Shown here: positions 17,434 through 25,994 of the stretch, piece after piece
Layout of the letters: each line of letters opens with the position of its first letter
How positions within the stretch are numbered: position 1 is the stretch's first letter
Assembly (NCBI GenBank): GCA_946482325.1
Contig: CAMLRA010000007.1
Location: 1-61,812 of the forward strand
Source of the DNA: an uncultured Chromatiaceae bacterium
GTDB taxonomy: Bacteria > Pseudomonadota > Gammaproteobacteria > Enterobacterales > Alteromonadaceae
DNA: 61,812 nt
Direction: 5' to 3'
Position numbers and translations under genes: made by a program
The notes under the pieces: generated by a model
Database searches by the model: none
The model's input: the letters and a program-made list of their open reading frames with translations, nothing else
Told to the model about the DNA's origin: nothing

Positions 17434-19413
17434 TTAAAATCCACTCGCGGCCGGAGCGCTGTCGATTGGGATCTCCAGTAATAAAGCAACGCCCTGCAGC
17501 ACCAGCAGTTCATCTAACAACAACTGACCATCGGCGGCGACTGCAGCGCGCAGCGCCAGCCAGATTTGTTGTTTCAGCATCGGGGTGCTGTTAATCAATG
17601 GCAGCAGCTGCAGGCTAACAAGTGTCTGGGCTTGCGGTGGAACGGTGGACGTCGGGTCCAGTCCCAGCGCCTGAAGACCGGCCTGCCAGCTGTGTTGTTG
17701 CGCGGTCTCATCAGCGGCTTGTTGACTGACCCAATGCAGCAATGGCAACAATGCCGGCAAGACTTGCGAAAGCCGGCCATGTCTGGCTCTGGTTTGCGCT
17801 GCCGGATCAAATTCCGCCGTAATGACATGGTCAAGCCATAACCAGACCAAGGCTTCAAAAGTATCGCAATGACCGTCGAGGTCGATCAGTGTGCGGCACA
17901 GCTGTTGTAAGTGAGAAAATCTGCTTTGGCTCAGCTGTTTTAACGTCGGCACCAGTTGCTGTAACAACGTCAGCCGGGTGAGCGCCTGTAGCGGCTGAAC
18001 TTGATCAAAGAACCGGTCAACCTCGCTGAGCAACCCCGGCATACCAAGGCCCTGCACCAGTTTGAGCTGACGGGGTAAGTCCTGCTCGCTCATCAGACAA
18101 CAGCACAGCAATGCCTGGGCTGGCACTTCATGTTGGCTGGCATGACGCACCGCCGCCGGCAGACTGTCAAACTCGGTTTGAAGCTGTTGGCGCTGTACTG
18201 TAAGGTCTTGTGCCAATAAGGACTCCGGCGCACCGGACAACGCAGCAGGTGCACCAGCCTTTGGCATACCGGCCTGGGCTGCCAGCAGCGCCGCCTGCAA
18301 CAATGCCATGCGCTGTTCCAATGGCTTTGATACCGGCGCTTCAGTGCTGCTGTTGGTAGCGGTGTTAGTGCGGACGCCAGCCGGCATAGCCGCCGTTGCA
18401 GCATCCGGCAAACCGCCGATCCAGTGGGGTTCTATCCGTTTAATCCGTTCCGTCAGCGGTGGATGGGTCGCAAACCAGCCACCGATAAACCCCATTTGCC
18501 AGCGCGACAGCGCGTCGGCAAAAAACAAATGACTCATCTCGCTGGCCTGCGGATGTTTAACCCGCCCGCCTTGCTGCAGTGCTGCAATACGTTTGAGCGC
18601 GCCGCCAATACCGGCTGGATTGCGGGTAAATTGCACGGCGCTGGCATCAGCCAGATATTCCCGCTGCCGGCTGACCGCCGCTTTAATCAGCTGACCGAAT
18701 AACACACCAATGTAGCCGATGACAATAAAACTGAGGCCCACACCCAACACCACCAGAAAACCGCCGTTGCGGTCGCGGCCACCACTGCGTACCTGCAGCA
18801 GCTGCTGGCCGGCTTCACTGATAAATAAAATGCCATGCAACAGCGCCAACAGGCGCAGATTCAGCCGCATGTCGCCGTTCAGAATATGGCTGAATTCATG
18901 CGCGATCACGCCTTGTAATTCATCACGGCTCAGCAGATTTAGCGTGCCTTCGGTCACGCCAATCACCGCATCAGCAGGCGAGAAACCGGCGGCAAAAGCA
19001 TTGATACTCTGGTCTGGCAGCACATACAGCGGTGGTGCTGGCACGCCGGCGGCGATGGCCATTTCACTGACCACATTTTGCAGCACCCGCACTTTGGGGT
19101 CGGTCTCGTCGCTTTTCAGCCGCCGCCCGCCCAGTGCCTCGGCTACCACTTTGCCGCCTTTTTTTAATTGCGCCAGGCGAAACAGCACCACGGCCCCAAT
19201 CACTGAGACCACAGCCAGACTACTGACCGCCAGATAACCCCAGGGGAATTGCGGGGTGGTATTGGTGTCAACCTGATCAGCTTGCAAAACCGCCAGAGCA
19301 ATCAGCACCACGAAGTCCGTCAATGCGACCAGCAGTAAGACAGCCAGCGAAAACAACAATACCAGCAGCCGGGTACGGCTGCGGGCTTGTTGCTGCGCTT
19401 CAAAGAAGTTCAT
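17434..19413 (-). CDS. M48-family membrane metallopeptidase with helical C-terminal extension
   Basis: About 659 residues. Two N-terminal helices (about 17-44, 58-80) precede the M48 zinc peptidase domain with HEFSH at 172-176. Two more membrane segments follow (about 192-240), then a glutamate-bearing helix (SRQREYLADASAVQFTR) giving the third zinc ligand. Residues from about 330 onward form a long helical, leucine- and glutamine-rich extension, roughly double the size of HtpX. Its end (VAADGQLLLDELLVLQGVALLL) looks TerB-like. It probably degrades damaged membrane proteins. The partner LemA gene lies 16 bases upstream in the same operon. GTG at 19419 is an alternative start. Confidence 0.9.
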   Translation of the reverse strand: MNFFEAQQQARSRTRLLVLLFSLAVLLLVALTDFVVLIALAVLQADQVDTNTTPQFPWGYLAVSSLAVVSVIGAVVLFRLAQLKKGGKVVAEALGGRRLKSDETDPKVRVLQNVVSEMAIAAGVPAPPLYVLPDQSINAFAAGFSPADAVIGVTEGTLNLLSRDELQGVIAHEFSHILNGDMRLNLRLLALLHGILFISEAGQQLLQVRSGGRDRNGGFLVVLGVGLSFIVIGYIGVLFGQLIKAAVSRQREYLADASAVQFTRNPAGIGGALKRIAALQQGGRVKHPQASEMSHLFFADALSRWQMGFIGGWFATHPPLTERIKRIEPHWIGGLPDAATAAMPAGVRTNTATNSSTEAPVSKPLEQRMALLQAALLAAQAGMPKAGAPAALSGAPESLLAQDLTVQRQQLQTEFDSLPAAVRHASQHEVPAQALLCCCLMSEQDLPRQLKLVQGLGMPGLLSEVDRFFDQVQPLQALTRLTLLQQLVPTLKQLSQSRFSHLQQLCRTLIDLDGHCDTFEALVWLWLDHVITAEFDPAAQTRARHGRLSQVLPALLPLLHWVSQQAADETAQQHSWQAGLQALGLDPTSTVPPQAQTLVSLQLLPLINSTPMLKQQIWLALRAAVAADGQLLLDELLVLQGVALLLEIPIDSAPAASGF

Positions 19414-19429
19414 CGCCACCGGCGTGGCC

Positions 19430-20020
19430 TCAGAATTTAATCACTGGGGCCGCCTGAATGGCCGCGCTGTCCGCAAATTCCAGTAAGGTTGCGTCTTTGG
19501 CATGGCCAAAACTGCCGGCAAAAACCACAGCCGGGAAGCTTTGTTTGTAGCTGTTGTAGTCCATCACCGCGTCATTAAATGCCTGACGGGCAAACGCCAC
19601 GCGGTTTTCAGTGCTGCTGAGCTCTTCGCTCAGTTGCAGCATATTCTGGTTGGCTTTTAAATCCGGGTAGGCTTCCATCACGACGCTGAAGCGACTCATC
19701 GCCTGCTGCACGGCATTTTCAGCCCCCGCCAGCGCCTGCACTGCAGCGCTGTCGGTCGGTGCTGCGACAGCGGCTGCCAGACCAGACACAGCACCGTTGC
19801 GCGCGGCGATCACCGCTTCTAAGGTCTCGCGCTCATGCGCCATATAACCTTTGGCGGTTTCCACCAAATTAGGGATCAGGTCGTAACGGCGTTTTAATTG
19901 CACTTCAATTTGGGCAAAGGCATTTTGCCAGCGGTTTTTCAGTGTCACCAGGCGGTTGTACACGCCAATCACTACAAACACTAATACCCCGAGCAATACC
20001 AACAGAATTATTCCGGTCAT
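19430..20020 (-). CDS. lemA: LemA-family membrane protein
   Basis: A 196-residue protein with one N-terminal membrane helix (GIILLVLLGVLVFVVIGVYN) and a three-to-four-helix cytoplasmic or periplasmic bundle. The LemA signature is clear: LKNRWQNAFAQIEVQLKRR, DLIPNLVETAKGYMAHE and AYPDLKANQNMLQLSEEL. AAGGAG precedes the ATG. LemA and M48 genes are a common pair, probably a substrate-presenting or scaffold protein with its peptidase. Confidence 0.93.
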   Translation of the reverse strand: MTGIILLVLLGVLVFVVIGVYNRLVTLKNRWQNAFAQIEVQLKRRYDLIPNLVETAKGYMAHERETLEAVIAARNGAVSGLAAAVAAPTDSAAVQALAGAENAVQQAMSRFSVVMEAYPDLKANQNMLQLSEELSSTENRVAFARQAFNDAVMDYNSYKQSFPAVVFAGSFGHAKDATLLEFADSAAIQAAPVIKF

Positions 20021-20361
20021 CTTAACTCCTTGATTTCACTGAATAGCAAACACAAACAGTCACTAAATTTTAACCACTGTCGCGCAAAGCTGCCGGGCAT
20101 GCAATAGATCGGCGGAATAATTATCACAACAGACTTTTAAGCTAATCTGGCTGCGTGTTGGACATACCTCACCGACAAACTCTGGGCACCACGTGCCCGC
20201 ATTGTTGCTTTTCGCAAAGTTCAAAGCGTTTATCAGGCAGGATGCCAACAGCTTGGCATCCTGAATTCCCTGATTCACTGCCCGTCCTTCCATGGACATA
20301 AAAAAACGGCGACCAATGGCCGCCGCAACAGGGAAGACAGGCAAAGCCTGCAGTGCTTACA
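20021..20361. other. Intergenic: LemA promoter side and MFS terminator
   Basis: About 340 bases between the MFS stop and the LemA start (both genes on the minus strand). The left end holds the MFS terminator at 20299-20324. The remainder has AT-rich patches near 20110-20150, suited to a LemA promoter, but no clear box. A 93-codon frame here has no ribosome-binding site or recognisable domain and overlaps the terminator, so I do not call it. Confidence 0.6.
20299..20324 (-). terminator. Rho-independent terminator after MFS transporter
   Basis: On the minus strand GGCGGCC-ATT-GGTCGCC (one G-T pair) is followed by G and seven T bases. It lies 38 bases after the transporter stop. Confidence 0.8.
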
Positions 20362-21624
20362 TCAATGGGAAACCGAAGAGCCGGATTGGTCCTGTGCCGC
20401 GAGGCGGGCAGCCGCAGGTTTAAACAGAGTATTGAGCCACATCAGCAGGCAAAGTGCGCCGGCGATAAAGGTTGCGAGGTAAAAGCCGTAACGAACTTCG
20501 CCAAAAAAGTCGCCGACAATGCCCATCAATAACGGGCCGACAGCAGCAGCGAGCGCCGTGAAAGCTAACAGCAGACCGGCGACAGCGCCGTGCTGGGCGC
20601 GCGGAAAACAGCTGATGCCCTTGGAATTAATCGTTGGGTACATCATCGACATAAAAAGACCAGACAATGGCATCAGCCAGACCGCAACATCGACGCCGCC
20701 GTACATACTGGCGACATAACAAAACAGAATCGCGCTGCTGAACACTGCCAGTACCAGACTCCATTCCAGCTTGCTTAAAATCCATTCAGCGAGAAAACGC
20801 CCCAAGGTACGCAGCACAAAAAAGATGGTGATGGCATGTAACGCCAGGTACTGATATTCACCCTGATAACTTTGCAACAAGGTCGGCAACCAGACAAACA
20901 CCGCCACTTCTACTGCGACATAACAGGCGATCGCCAGCGAAAATCCAAGCGCATAAGGGTCACGCACCAACTTCAGGCTTTGCCATAAATCGGCATCCTG
21001 CGCAGCAGGTTCATAGTCTGGGTATTGCAGCATCGCCGCTAAGGCCAACAGCAAACCACAAATCAGCCCGGCAAGCAGATAAAGCTGCGTCCAATCCAGT
21101 TCATAGCTAATTAACAAAGTGACCAATAACGGGCCCGCGATGGCGCCAAGGCCAAAAAAGCCCTCGACCCGGTTCATTAACCGGGTGTGTTGCTGATTGT
21201 CGGCACTGATGTCGCCAATCAGCGCCAGAGCGCCGGTTTTAAATAAGCCAATCGCCAGGCCAGACACACCTAATAAACCTAAATAAAACAGGAATGTGTC
21301 GCCAAAAGCGAAGGCAATACAAGCCAAAGTGTAAATCGCCAGGCCAGCCATAATCACCGTTTTGCGGCCAATCGAATCCGCCAGCCGACCCAGTAATAAT
21401 CCGGACAAGCCAATCAGCACCATCGGCACATAATGGAAAGCGGCAGCTTCGGTCAGGCTTAAATTAAACTGCTGTACCACTTTAGGAATGATGACGCCAA
21501 CGGCATCTGTGGTCATAGCAAAAACAAAAAACATCAGGCAGGTCATCCACTTGACCTGACTCAGTTGCCGTTGTTGCGCATGGTGCGCTGTGGCCTCTAA
21601 CTGTATGGTATCGCTTTTGATCAT
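20362..21624 (-). CDS. MFS transporter under LacI-type control
   Basis: About 420 residues with twelve predicted helices. The MFS signature loop between helices 2 and 3 is GRLADSIGRKTVIMAGLAIY. The protein begins MIKSDTIQLEATAHHAQQ before helix 1, and GAGG 7 bases upstream of the ATG at 21624 fixes the start. A 17-codon upstream extension has no such site. A perfect LacI-family operator lies 114 bases upstream, so the substrate is probably a sugar or sugar derivative. The exact sugar cannot be read from sequence. The transporter is likely a proton symporter. Confidence 0.85.
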   Translation of the reverse strand: MIKSDTIQLEATAHHAQQRQLSQVKWMTCLMFFVFAMTTDAVGVIIPKVVQQFNLSLTEAAAFHYVPMVLIGLSGLLLGRLADSIGRKTVIMAGLAIYTLACIAFAFGDTFLFYLGLLGVSGLAIGLFKTGALALIGDISADNQQHTRLMNRVEGFFGLGAIAGPLLVTLLISYELDWTQLYLLAGLICGLLLALAAMLQYPDYEPAAQDADLWQSLKLVRDPYALGFSLAIACYVAVEVAVFVWLPTLLQSYQGEYQYLALHAITIFFVLRTLGRFLAEWILSKLEWSLVLAVFSSAILFCYVASMYGGVDVAVWLMPLSGLFMSMMYPTINSKGISCFPRAQHGAVAGLLLAFTALAAAVGPLLMGIVGDFFGEVRYGFYLATFIAGALCLLMWLNTLFKPAAARLAAQDQSGSSVSH

Positions 21625-21737
21625 GGCTGCCTCTTCCGTTCGCGCTGCGAAAACCGGAGCACTGCAGCCCAACAAAGCTCTGTTGCAGGGATCCCGGTGG
21701 TCTGCCGGTCTATAACCGACAGTGATGCCAAGGTATA

Positions 21738-21757
21738 CATCTTAAACGTTTAAGATG
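21738..21757. promoter_or_regulatory. Perfect LacI/GalR-type operator palindrome
   Basis: CATCTTAAACGTTTAAGATG is a perfect 20-bp palindrome with the central CG typical of LacI-family operators. It lies in the MFS promoter region. The LacI gene at 24108-25142 is the nearest candidate regulator. Confidence 0.8.
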
Positions 21758-21903
21758 CAACAATACGCAAACAGAAAAGTGAAATTTTTTTGCATGTCCG
21801 AATTCAGTCATCGACGTAACCACTGACAAAACCAGCGTTAGTGCAATTGTGCAGAACATTCTGACAATCACATGAAGCGCAGTACAAACCCGCCGGACTG
21901 TTC

Positions 21904-22872
21904 TTAGCCGCCCTGCCAGTTGGCAATGTCTCCGGGTTTTATGCCAGCACTCAGACTAAAACTGGAGCCCACCGCTTCAACCACAGCCGTGTTGCGGCTC
22001 AGGCCCAGCAATTCACGTAATCGGAACAAGGCTTCGATACCAGTGCAGTGGCCACCAACCAGATAGCGCAACCCCTTCAGATGTGCTGCTGTGCGCACTA
22101 ACACCGGATCTGGCTTGGCGTATAAATGGATCCCACCGATCACCGCCAGCAGGTTGGCAGATTTCGTTACCTGTTTGGCCGCATCGGCGATATTCATAAT
22201 GCCGGCATGGCCACAGCCGGTGACGATGATGGTTCCCTCTTTGGTCGGGATAAACAGCGAGCTGTCTTCGGCGACATTATCGGCGACATATTTGCCATCG
22301 CGCTGGACCAGCAGGCCGGGGTTCCAGTTACTTTCATCGTACTTGCGTTCAACCGGGCCGCTGAACCAAACCCCCGGCAGGATTTGCGTGGGCCCGGCAT
22401 GCTCAGTGATCTGGCCGCCTGTTGCCCGGTATGCACTCACGACGTCGATAAAGCTATTGCGCTGCTGGCGCTGTAAATTAAAACGCGGCTGCGTGACCCC
22501 TGCCCCAACGTGTAAGCGGGACAATGCTTTTGGATGAATAGCCGACATCGCGCGGCGCAGCGTCAACAATCCACCGGTGTGGTCGCCGTGAAAATGTGAG
22601 ATCACCACATCTTCAACCGTCGACAGATCAACGCCAAGCTCTTTAGCATTCTGTAACACCACATCTGAGCGGGCACCGGTATCAAATAAAATCCGTTTGC
22701 CATCCACTTCCACCAGTGCGGCATAGCCCCACTCGCCGAGTCCGCTGTCTGCCAGCATCGTCGATAATGTGGTCACCTTGACCTGCTGAGCCAGCGGTGG
22801 CTGACCTTCTGCCCGGACGCCGCTGCAAAGGCAAAAAATTACCAACAGCCAGAGTTTGTAGTGTGTTTGCAT
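21904..22872 (-). CDS. Exported MBL-fold metallohydrolase
   Basis: About 322 residues with a signal peptide (LWLLVIFCLCSGVRAEG). The metallo-beta-lactamase motif is SHFHGDHTGG near residue 90. Further metal ligands are likely in VTGCGHAGIMN (about 223) and IGGIHLY (about 244). The layout is that of the MJ0296-like group (COG1237, annotated as dihydropterin-related synthases), but this copy is exported, unlike pterin enzymes. It is likely a periplasmic hydrolase of unknown substrate. The start at ATG 22872 has AAAGG upstream. It is on the same strand as the cupin gene but with a gap of 170 bases. Confidence 0.82.
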   Translation of the reverse strand: MQTHYKLWLLVIFCLCSGVRAEGQPPLAQQVKVTTLSTMLADSGLGEWGYAALVEVDGKRILFDTGARSDVVLQNAKELGVDLSTVEDVVISHFHGDHTGGLLTLRRAMSAIHPKALSRLHVGAGVTQPRFNLQRQQRNSFIDVVSAYRATGGQITEHAGPTQILPGVWFSGPVERKYDESNWNPGLLVQRDGKYVADNVAEDSSLFIPTKEGTIIVTGCGHAGIMNIADAAKQVTKSANLLAVIGGIHLYAKPDPVLVRTAAHLKGLRYLVGGHCTGIEALFRLRELLGLSRNTAVVEAVGSSFSLSAGIKPGDIANWQGG

Positions 22873-23006
22873 CTGTATACCTTTGCGCTGAATTGGCATC
22901 CGGGACAGTGTAGATCAGAAAAACCGGCTATTTGATGAACTTCAGTTACAACTCAGCCAGACGGCGGGCACCACATCATCAGCCACATCATCAAAAGGAG
23001 TCAGAT

Positions 23007-23087
23007 GTGAACGGCAATGTGATCCAACTGTCACCATCGCAGTTCAGCTGGTACGCGACCGGAGCCCGGAACCAGCACCCGGTGTGA
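23007..23087 (+). CDS. Possible 26-residue peptide
   Basis: AAGGAG (22995-23000) lies 6 bases before a GTG that opens a 26-codon frame (starts MNGNVIQLSPSQFSWY). The frame overlaps the 3' end of the cupin gene on the other strand. An ATG two bases earlier (23005) is followed at once by TGA. The strong ribosome-binding site is the only support. No homology known to me. Confidence 0.2.
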   Translation: MNGNVIQLSPSQFSWYATGARNQHPV

Positions 23088-23457
23088 AAAACAAAATACG
23101 GCAGGTTTCGCCCGGGCTGATATCTGCGCTGTGCCAGCAACCTTTGGGGATCACCTGCACCTGCCCTGGCGTGTGAAAAGGGATACGCTGCAACTGACCA
23201 TCTCGTTCGAGCAGTAATTCACAACGGCCGGATAACAAATACAAGACTTCATCACCGGCCGGATGCACTTCAAAGCAACCCCAATTTTCGCTGAATGAAT
23301 ATTCCGTTAACAGTACAGCACCATCAAAGGTGCCAAATTGCGCGGCCAGCTGAGGGTACAAATCCGGCCCGGCGGACAGTGCATGAATTTGCTGCTGAGC
23401 ATCCAGTACCAGTGCGAACTCTTTCAGGTTCAGCGGCTGATCCGCAGATTGAGTCAT
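23044..23457 (-). CDS. Cupin-domain protein
   Basis: A 137-residue single-domain cupin. Motif 1 reads HPAGDEVLYLLSGRCELLLE and motif 2 is near FHTPGQVQVIPKGCWHS. The metal-ligand positions H, E and H are present. Small cupins bind a metal and act as isomerases or oxygenases, or as sensors. The substrate is unknown. The ATG at 23457 has GGAG/AGGA upstream, whereas the longer frame has no such site. It is divergent from the isochorismatase-like gene across 90 bases, so shared regulation is possible. Confidence 0.8.
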   Translation of the reverse strand: MTQSADQPLNLKEFALVLDAQQQIHALSAGPDLYPQLAAQFGTFDGAVLLTEYSFSENWGCFEVHPAGDEVLYLLSGRCELLLERDGQLQRIPFHTPGQVQVIPKGCWHSADISPGETCRILFFTPGAGSGLRSRTS

Positions 23458-23547
23458 TTCCTGCTCCGTAAGCTGTGTTGGGCTTTGTATGCAATGTAGC
23501 AGCAGTTCATGGCATAGTAATCTGCTGCGCAAAATCCGGAGATTGAT

Positions 23548-24093
23548 ATGCTATTGACCGCTGAAAACAGCCTGTTACTGCTGATAGACTTGCAAAGCAA
23601 ACTGGCACCGGCCATTCAACACAACACCGAAGTCGAACAACACTGCCGCTGGCTGCTGGAAGTGGCGCGCGAACTGGCGATCCCGGTGCTGGCAACCGAG
23701 CAATATCCACAAGGCCTTGGCGTGACGGTCCCGTCTTTGCTGACACTACTCAAAAGCGAAGAAATTCTGGAAAAAATCCATTTCAGTGCGTACCGGGAGT
23801 CACATGTCCAGGCGGCTCTGGCCGATTCCGGCCGCCGCCAAATCGTGCTGTGTGGCACAGAAACCCATGTTTGTGTGCTGCAAACAGCGCTGGATTTAAT
23901 CAGCGCTGGTTGTCAGGTGTTTGTGGTGGCAGAAGCCTGTGGCTCGCGCCGTGACAGCGATAAACAGCTGGCGCTTGGCCGGTTGCAGCAGGCCGGGGCC
24001 GTGATTGTCAGCCGGGAAATGGTGGCTTTTGAATGGTTACAGCGGGCCGGCACAACGCAGTTTCGCCAGATCAGTCAAGGCTGGCTGCGTTGA
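23548..24093 (+). CDS. Isochorismatase-family (YcaC-like) hydrolase
   Basis: A 181-residue cysteine hydrolase. The triad is visible: Asp in LLLIDLQSKL (about 14), Lys in KIHFSAY (about 76) and the nucleophile Cys in CGTETHVCVLQTALDL (about 109). The cis-peptide region and size fit YcaC/nicotinamidase-like hydrolases of unknown substrate. It is a single gene with a cupin gene divergent, and the LacI regulator converges from the right with a gap of 14 bases. Confidence 0.88.
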   Translation: MLLTAENSLLLLIDLQSKLAPAIQHNTEVEQHCRWLLEVARELAIPVLATEQYPQGLGVTVPSLLTLLKSEEILEKIHFSAYRESHVQAALADSGRRQIVLCGTETHVCVLQTALDLISAGCQVFVVAEACGSRRDSDKQLALGRLQQAGAVIVSREMVAFEWLQRAGTTQFRQISQGWLR

Positions 24094-24107
24094 TCTCCCG
24101 AGGATTT

Positions 24108-25142
24108 TCAGCGGGATCGGCAGCTTTCGCCGGCGCGGACTTCATAAGGCAATAAAATCCGGCCTTCTTCGCCGCGGATAAAGGCTTCCACCGCGGCGAT
24201 ACCTTTCTGGTCGCTGTGTTGCCAGACACTGCTGAGCGTCGGGTGGTAACGCTGGCCTTCTTCAATACCGTCAAACCCGACGACCTGGACATCTTCCGGG
24301 ATCCGCAGGCCGGCCTGCAGTACTTCGCGCATCGCGCTTAATGCAATCAGGTCACTCATACACAGCAAAGTGTCTGGTCTTGGCGTCAGCGCTAAAGCAG
24401 CCCGGGCGGCCAATGCTGCTTGCTGCTGATTACTGGCCGGAATGTGCCAGATGCGTTCCGGCGCCAAGGTTTGTCCGACCTCGGTCAGCGCACGCAAATA
24501 ACCATCCAACCGGCGATGGGCGATTGAACTTTGATAATCCCACATCGGTGCATCGCCCACCGGGCGGGTGTCTTCGGCGTCAATCAATCGAAGGCCCAGT
24601 ACCGCCACGCTCGAATTGTTGCTGAGCACCTGACGTGCAATTTCATAAGCCGCTTGTTCGTTATCGATATTGACCGAAGGCCGGTCCGTTAAATCGCAGT
24701 CGACTGTCAGCACCCGTTTGCGGGTTTTCTCCAGCTGCGAAATTAAATCAGTGTTGCGCGGCGCGCCATAGCAGATAAAACCGTCAACAAAATCAACAAT
24801 CGCATCGAGGCTCGGCGCACTGCCGGAGAATAACAACAAATGCAGTTTGTGCTGTTCCAACGCATTGGCGACGCCACGGATAAACTGGCTGGCGACCGGG
24901 TCGCTGACCATATATTCGAGGGAGTCGGACAAAATCACCGCGATAATGCCCGAGCTGCCTTTACGCAGCGACTGCGCCGCTTTGTTTGGGCCCTGGTAAC
25001 CCAGTTCGGCACAGGCACTGAGGATTTTTTCACGTAGTTGCGCCGACAGCTGATCCGGACGGCTGAAGGCGTTTGAAATTGTAGCCGTCGATACGCCAAG
25101 TTGCTGAGCGACGGTTTTTAACGTTTGCGTTGGTTTGGCCAT
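24108..25142 (-). CDS. LacI-family transcriptional regulator
   Basis: A 344-residue repressor. The N-terminal HTH is TLKTVAQQLGVSTATISNAF with the hinge helix NKAAQSLRKGSSG near residue 55. A periplasmic-binding-protein-like effector domain follows to the end, with the dimer motif VVGFDGIEEG near residue 285. LacI proteins bind palindromes with a central CG, as found at 21738-21757 before the MFS gene. I infer that this is the partner, though three genes lie between. No matching palindrome was seen before its own start. Confidence 0.9.
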   Translation of the reverse strand: MAKPTQTLKTVAQQLGVSTATISNAFSRPDQLSAQLREKILSACAELGYQGPNKAAQSLRKGSSGIIAVILSDSLEYMVSDPVASQFIRGVANALEQHKLHLLLFSGSAPSLDAIVDFVDGFICYGAPRNTDLISQLEKTRKRVLTVDCDLTDRPSVNIDNEQAAYEIARQVLSNNSSVAVLGLRLIDAEDTRPVGDAPMWDYQSSIAHRRLDGYLRALTEVGQTLAPERIWHIPASNQQQAALAARAALALTPRPDTLLCMSDLIALSAMREVLQAGLRIPEDVQVVGFDGIEEGQRYHPTLSSVWQHSDQKGIAAVEAFIRGEEGRILLPYEVRAGESCRSR

Positions 25143-25224
25143 AACTGTTTGGGGGTATGGTTATGCTATTCCCCGTTATACACAACTTTGGCAGTGAAGG
25201 ACAACAGGCCGCGGTAATTGGCGC

Positions 25225-25395
25225 TTAATCGACCCGCAGTTTTTCGGTTTTTTCCAGCTGCACCAACCGCCCTTGATGAAACACCAGTTCGACTTTGCCA
25301 AATTCCACCCGGCCAATCAGCTGTTCCAGCTGTTTAAGTAAATCTGCCACCAGCTGCTGCCGCTCCGGCGGCTGGTTTTGTTGCCAAGCTTTCAT
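25225..25395 (-). CDS. DUF2292 (YezD-like) small protein
   Basis: A 56-residue protein (start MKAWQQNQPPERQ). The C-terminal part GRVEFGKVELVFHQGRLVQLEKTEKLR is the DUF2292 motif. Such proteins are often found beside sulfate uptake and assimilation genes, in agreement with the sulfate-binding protein remnant 600 bases away. GGGAG is 5 bases from ATG 25395, the better of two adjacent ATGs. Function unknown. Confidence 0.75.
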   Translation of the reverse strand: MKAWQQNQPPERQQLVADLLKQLEQLIGRVEFGKVELVFHQGRLVQLEKTEKLRVD

Positions 25396-25431
25396 CATCG
25401 CTCCCTGGTGTGTCTCTGTCGATTTCGCCAT

Positions 25432-25574
25432 TAAAGCAGAGCGACATGAATAACCATAAATACTAAATAATCGCCTTTATATTCCATATTTGAATATGTA
25501 GCGCGACGCAAAACTGCATCCGTTGCTACGTTGTGCCGAAAATATGTTATGCATTATCGGAATAACAAACCAAG
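25432..25574. other. Intergenic AT-rich stretch before the candidate sRNA
   Basis: This stretch holds the promoter side of the DUF2292 gene and the short palindrome CATATT-TG-AATATG near 25490. I see no coding frame. With the next features it makes a gap of about 600 bases between the DUF2292 gene and the sulfate-binding protein remnant, which otherwise holds only the candidate sRNA and a low-complexity stretch at 25750-25990. Confidence 0.5.
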
Positions 25575-25603
25575 TTGTAATTCATTTTAGATCTGTTTAG
25601 ATT
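25575..25603 (+). promoter_or_regulatory. Sigma70-like promoter of candidate sRNA
   Basis: TTGTAA (25575-25580), a 17-base spacer and TAGATT (25598-25603) form a reasonable -35/-10 pair. Transcription would start at about 25609-25611. Confidence 0.45.
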
Positions 25604-25609
25604 GCACTC

Positions 25610-25748
25610 AACGCAACGACATTGCCCTGTCGTGGTGTGACGTTCAAACCATTGTGAAGGATCACAGTGGCTTGCTCTCAGGATGAATCTGCAAGTCTAT
25701 CCTTGTCCCTGTTGTTTTTAAGCCTGCATTTTTTGTGGGCTTTTTTTT
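25610..25748 (+). ncRNA. Candidate small RNA with AGGA-loop hairpin
   Basis: Between a promoter-like pair and a strong terminator lies about 140 bases without a coding frame. Three hairpins can be drawn. The first is ACGACA-TTGCCC-TGTCGT at about 25615. The second is a 9-bp stem CCATTGTGA/TCACAGTGG with loop AGGA at about 25653-25674. The third is CTTGC/GCAAG, enclosing TCA-GGA-TGA, at about 25674-25695. GGA in hairpin loops is the recognition feature of CsrA/RsmA, so an RsmY-like decoy is possible, though only two GGA sites are clear. No known RNA family is recognised. Confidence 0.4.
25721..25748 (+). terminator. Rho-independent terminator
   Basis: AGCCTGCA (25721-25728) pairs with TGTGGGCT (25734-25741; two G-T pairs), followed by a run of T. 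No gene ends just before it, which supports an independent transcript. Confidence 0.7.
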
Positions 25749-25994
25749 GCGCCGTTGGCGCTGCTGCCCTGCAGGGAGGCTGTTGATTCTTTTTCATTTT
25801 CGCCTTCACGGCGAGACCGTCTAGCAAAGGCAAAAACGATAACAACAACCAAACCACCGCCCGACAGGGCAAAAAACACAGCACAAGCGCATACATTCCA
25901 AATTAATTTATATAATCAAATCTTGATTCTTTTTAATTATTAAAAACCCACCTAACATCCGACTCAGCCCATTTGGAGATGTACAGACGTCCAA

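Noticed and set aside
20063..20344. 93-codon minus-strand frame between the MFS and LemA genes
   Set aside because: It overlaps the MFS terminator, has no ribosome-binding site and no recognisable fold.
25610..25748. CsrB-type RNA
   Set aside because: CsrB has many GGA hairpins; only two are clear here. Kept only as an unnamed candidate RNA.
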